DNA from: Sequoia sempervirens
Taxonomy: Eukaryota > Streptophyta > Pinopsida > Cupressales > Cupressaceae
NCBI GenBank assembly: GCA_007258455.2
Contig: VDFB02000001.1
Coordinates: 11,512,754 to 11,576,753 of the forward strand
Length of the DNA: 64,000 nt
Direction: 5' to 3'
In this document: in pieces, positions 60,441 through 64,000 of the stretch
Layout of the letters: each line of letters starts with the position of its first letter
How positions within the stretch are numbered: position 1 is the first letter of the stretch
Position numbers and translations under genes: made by a program
The notes under the pieces: model-generated
Databases searched by the model: none
Told to the model about the DNA's origin: nothing
What the model saw: the letters and a program-made list of their open reading frames with translations, nothing else

Positions 60441-61309
60441 AGCTTGTTTATTTGTATTGATCAATGTGAGTGAACTCCACATGGCCCATGGAAGTGCCTA
60501 GTAAACGATGTGGTTTAATGAAAAAAAAGGATAAATAAATAATGGAAACCAATGGGTGAAGAGAGAGTGTAGGATCATGATGTATAGACACAATGGGTTT
60601 ATTTAACCTAGTTGTAATGTAGTCCCTCACAATGGATACTTTAGGGATCTCTTTTGAGAGATGGCTAAATGCACATATTCTGGGTAGTAAATATACTATT
60701 TATAATGTTTAAAACTGTGTTACCATTCTTCTGTAGATAGTGTGATGTTGATCCATGTGTTTATAGTTTTACTTTAACGTTGTTGATATCTTCCCTACCT
60801 TCAGTATGGCCACCAGTCCTTTTCCCTGGCAATGACAAGCATCTGGACGTGTGATCTTTGTTACTTGATATCACCAGTCCTTTTCCTGGCAACGACAAGC
60901 ATCTGAACATGTGATCTTTTTCACTTAATATCACCAGTCCTTTTCCCTGGTAATGACAAGCATATGGACATGTGATCTTTGTTACTTGATATTTTATTGA
61001 TTTGGTTAAGATTACCATGGAATAAAAATGTATCTTTGTGAATTAAAGTGCAATGGGAAGGAGAATAGTCCACAGGAAAATAAATTCCCATAGTTCTAGA
61101 CATCGATTAGCTGGCGTTGAGTTTGATATGAAAATGGATAGCAATCGATATCTTTAGATATTGAGTAGTCAGGAGACTTGAGGTAGTAGATTGCTGAGCA
61201 ATATCATAGATTATTGAGTTGAGTTGATCATATTAAGCATTGAAATATAACAAATTGTCAAAGGCAACAATGGGCAAAACAAAATTGATATTTTTTGTAG
61301 TACTTCAAG
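60441..61309 (+). repeat. Duplicated flank, distal block
   Basis: Aligns with 38215-38783 and, after the left copy's solo LTR, with 40684-40810. Shared stretches include 'TATTGATCAATG', 'AACCTAGTTGTAATG', 'AGTAGTCCACA' variants and 'TTTGATATGAAAATG'. It provides the empty site for the left copy's insertion at about 61121-61140. Confidence 0.8.
60811..60992 (+). repeat. 61-bp minisatellite, three units
   Basis: Units start CACCAGTCCTTTT at 60811, 60872 and 60932 and contain 'GACAAGCATCTGGACGTGTG' variants. The left duplicate has a single diverged unit near 38578-38650, so expansion followed the segmental duplication. Confidence 0.92.
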
Positions 61310-62899
61310 TGTCACGTACCCTTTTTTGTATTAGAATATTTAATAATATTATTTAAGGTGGGCCCAATAATTTCTCATTTTTGGGTAACTTGAGAATATT
61401 ATTATAATTAAAATAAAAGGCATTTTTGAATACTAGTACTAAAATAAAAGTATTTTTAAATACTTAAAATAAAAAATTAAATTAAATTAAAATTAAAAAA
61501 TAGTTTTAAATAGTTGTAGGGAAATTTAGAACCCAAGGGCCTAATTTGAAAAGGGCATAGCAAGGAGGTGCATATCTTCATTTGAAAAGCATTCAAGTTA
61601 TTTTATAGCATACAATTTTCAGATTTGAGCAGTTTGTTCAATCTAGGGCATCAAAGGATGAAAGCAATTGCTTCTAATCTCTAGAGTTTCCATCCATGAA
61701 TCACAATTGTGCAGATTTGTGGGGAATTTGGAGATATTTTCAGTTTGTTATAGTGTCGTTATAGTGGCACTACAATGTTTTTGCAAGTAAATGCCATCTT
61801 TTGTTGCCAAAGTACGACTGAGGATTTTAGGTGGATTGCCAGAATTTATGTCTAGTTTTTTGGGTAGCAACTAGGACAGATATGATCTATTTGCATCACC
61901 CATGCTAGCCGCCACATTTGGAGGAGAAAAGTAAAAAATCAGTATTTTGGTATTAACTCAAACATTCCAGCTGATGCCCTATATCAATTCAATCATCATT
62001 AGCAGGATAAAGAGGAGCGCTACCTTTGGGAGAAAGAAAAGTAATTATTTTGAACATTTTGGAGAGGCTTCCAAGTCAGGTCTGAGTGATCAGCACTCTT
62101 GGTGAAACCCCACAGCCGTCACACCTCATTGGAGTGGATAAAAATTTAAGAAATAAGAAATTGTCATTATTGAAGGGTTTTCAGTGCTGCCATTACCCTA
62201 TTCCAACCATCAGTATTCAGCAAGTGGAGCGTCAAACCTTCTTGGAGTTGGGAATTAATAGTTACTAGCCAGATCTAGGGTTATTACAGCCAAGCACTGG
62301 GATTTCAGTCATTAAAGAGGCTGCTTATACACCAGTGTCATCATTAATTGCTGTAGGGATTCCGTACAGGATCTACTGGCTTATTTATTGCTGGTTCCAA
62401 CTTTATTTGGATGAGTACCATCCTGGGAATTGTCTATGCAGCCCTCAAAACAGTCTATCTTTATTTTTAATTAATTAATAATTACGGTCAAATGTCCATT
62501 TTGAGGGCTGCATAGACATTCCCACCATCCTTGGGAGGTGTCATTGCATCCTATAGAGACATTAAGGGCTGTATGAAACACATTAATTGCTACATTTTCT
62601 GCTGTATCTACTGTGAGTGGTTTTGCATTATAAATTCTGAAATTACTTGTCACAGCTCTGTCAATCAAAAACATTACGTTTACTGTCATCAAATAATTCC
62701 AGTTTGAAGGGTTTATATACAGGTGTACATACATTTCTAGCAAAATACTTGCTGCCTTTTTGCTCATCCATTGGCACAAGGGATTGTATCAGCATTACCC
62801 TAGTTTCCAGCTTGCTGTTTAGTTTGCTTTTTGTTCAAAATATCCAGAAAATAAGAAAAAAATCAGAAAATTACAAACATTATAACTGGAGACATTACA
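61310..62899 (+). mobile_element. Probable solo LTR (1,590 bp) in the right duplicate
   Basis: Starts TGTCACGTACCC and ends GGAGACATTACA. Flanking pentamers are TCAAG (61305-61309) and TGAAG (62900-62904), four of five matching. After the insertion, 'TCAAAAAGGTGGCCAT' resembles 'ACAAAAAGCTGGCCAT' of the left duplicate (about 40806-40822), consistent with an insertion into duplicated DNA. The first 200 bp are A/T-rich like U3. No coding domain. The termini are less clean than in the other insertions. Confidence 0.45.
62425..62523. repeat. Long hairpin with 25-bp arms
   Basis: Left arm 62425-62450 (GGGAATTGTCTATGCAGCCC, continuing CTCAAAA) and right arm 62499-62523 are reverse complements except for one extra base. 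The A/T-rich loop is 48 nt. A transcript would fold into a ~100-nt hairpin of the size of plant miRNA or siRNA-producing foldbacks. It lies inside the probable solo LTR. Confidence 0.75.
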
Positions 62900-62904
62900 T
62901 GAAG

Positions 62905-63056
62905 ATGTCAAAAAGGTGGCCATCTTGCTTTCTGGTAATATTTTGTGCTCTGTAACATGGTAGAAGATCCCAAAATAACTATCTAAAAACGTAAAACTCA
63001 ATAATGGTAGTTCACCAATGATATTAGAAGAATCACTTGTTATCTATTTTAAAAAG
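62905..63056. other. No feature seen
   Basis: Short AT-rich spacer between the probable LTR and the 39-bp repeat. Confidence 0.5.
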
Positions 63057-63163
63057 GTGCATAAGTCTTGGTCTAAGAATGTCATTGGACAGAATGTGCA
63101 TAAGACTTGGTCTTACAATGCCATTGAGAAGAATGTGCACAAGACTTATGTCATGGAGAATAA
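63057..63163 (+). repeat. 39-bp tandem repeat, 2.7 units
   Basis: Units start GTGCATAAGTCTTGG (63057), GTGCATAAGACTTGG (63096) and GTGCACAAGACTTATG (63135). The first two are 39 bp each and the third is truncated. Confidence 0.88.
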
Positions 63164-64000
63164 ACTGAAATAAATGTTTTATATTGTTCAAAGATATTTT
63201 TGGATTTTATAAAATATTTCTGCCTATTAAAATGAAATGAAGAAGATTACGTTAATTTGGCCTGTCAGGTGTCTTCGTCTTGGGTCAATTTAATTTGGTG
63301 GTAAAAAAGTTATTTGTGTTAAGCTATTGAAAATTTAATGTCAAACATATTTTATTTTTATATATGTTGATTTTTTTAAATTTTGGTTTTTGTTATTATT
63401 AGGTTTTTAAAAATAAAATAAAAAATTTGATGGCAATAAAAGTTTATTGGATCATTTAAATTTTATGGAAGTCTCGAACTCTTATATTTTATATTTGATG
63501 CTAAAGCATTTCTTTTTTGAAAAGACATTCTAAATGTGAAAATTAAGTAAGGATAAAATGTATGCTCTTAAAAACATGAAGGTAAAATGTACTACTAACA
63601 AATCCTAGTAAGAAGCTTGGAGGTAAAAAATATTATATTAATATTGTAAGGTGTTTGCATGTTAAGTGGGTCCCATTGAGTTAAATTTTATAAAAATTAA
63701 ATTAAAAAGTTCAAAAAACCCTTTAATTATTTAACATAAACAAATGATTGTGTAGTAACCATAAATCTAATCAATGAACATGTTTAACTTAAACAACATT
63801 ATATGCCCCCCAAAATTATTGTCAAATCCCCCCTTCTCTCCATCTACAAACAAAATCTACAAACAAATGGTGTTTATGTGCTAAGTGGGTCTCTTGTCCT
63901 CTAATAATTACCAACATAATCAAAATGAATGTCATTAATGGTTACTTTTCATTCAAGTCATTATATCTTGTTCTCTCGTCAACAAAGCTAAAGTATAAAA
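63164..64000. other. No supported gene
   Basis: Very AT-rich DNA with no open frame of note and no recognised repeat partner. It includes long A/T runs at 63330-63450. Confidence 0.5.

Overview
The window looks like intergenic DNA from a large, repeat-rich seed-plant nuclear genome. It is AT-rich and has two intronless mTERF-family sequences in 64 kb. The rest is decayed plant LTR retrotransposons, plant L1-type LINEs and satellite-like repeats. A gymnosperm such as a conifer is my best guess, from the style of the repeats and the gene sparsity, but nothing seen directly fixes the species. I found no CRISPR, operon, rRNA or convincing tRNA gene.

Left part (1-19.5 kb): LTR fragments, then a structurally complete but coding-poor Ty3/gypsy-type element (6434-11760). 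It has two ~1.48-kb LTRs, a primer-binding site, a polypurine tract, a broken gag and a protease whose catalytic Asp is lost. It has no reverse transcriptase or integrase. At 14.3-17.8 kb lies a heavily decayed gypsy pol with an RNase H-like domain upstream of RT, RNase H and integrase.

Middle (19.5-34.5 kb): a possible spliced host gene on the minus strand (three phase-compatible 3' exons, 19509-20282). Next are two LINE remnants on the minus strand. The larger LINE is split by a 4,467-bp LTR-type insertion (25894-30360) with matching 5-bp target-site duplications (TAAAT).

Right part (35-61 kb): a segmental duplication carrying an mTERF gene. The left copy (35032-36166) is a pseudogene, with a 5-bp deletion frameshift and a later stop. 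The right copy (53792-54928, 378 aa) is intact and is the only confidently functional protein gene. The 3' flanks of the copies align in blocks for several kb. Each copy has its own later insertions: a 1,895-bp solo LTR (TSD GAAAA) only in the left, and a 945-bp LTR and probably a 1,590-bp LTR only in the right. The right copy also carries several tandem expansions. Between the copies is a cluster of short inverted and direct repeats, a ~250-bp satellite-like array and a perfect 68-bp (AT)n tract.

No novel multi-gene system is visible. The most informative features are the insertion histories, which can be read from target-site duplications and from the paralogous empty site.
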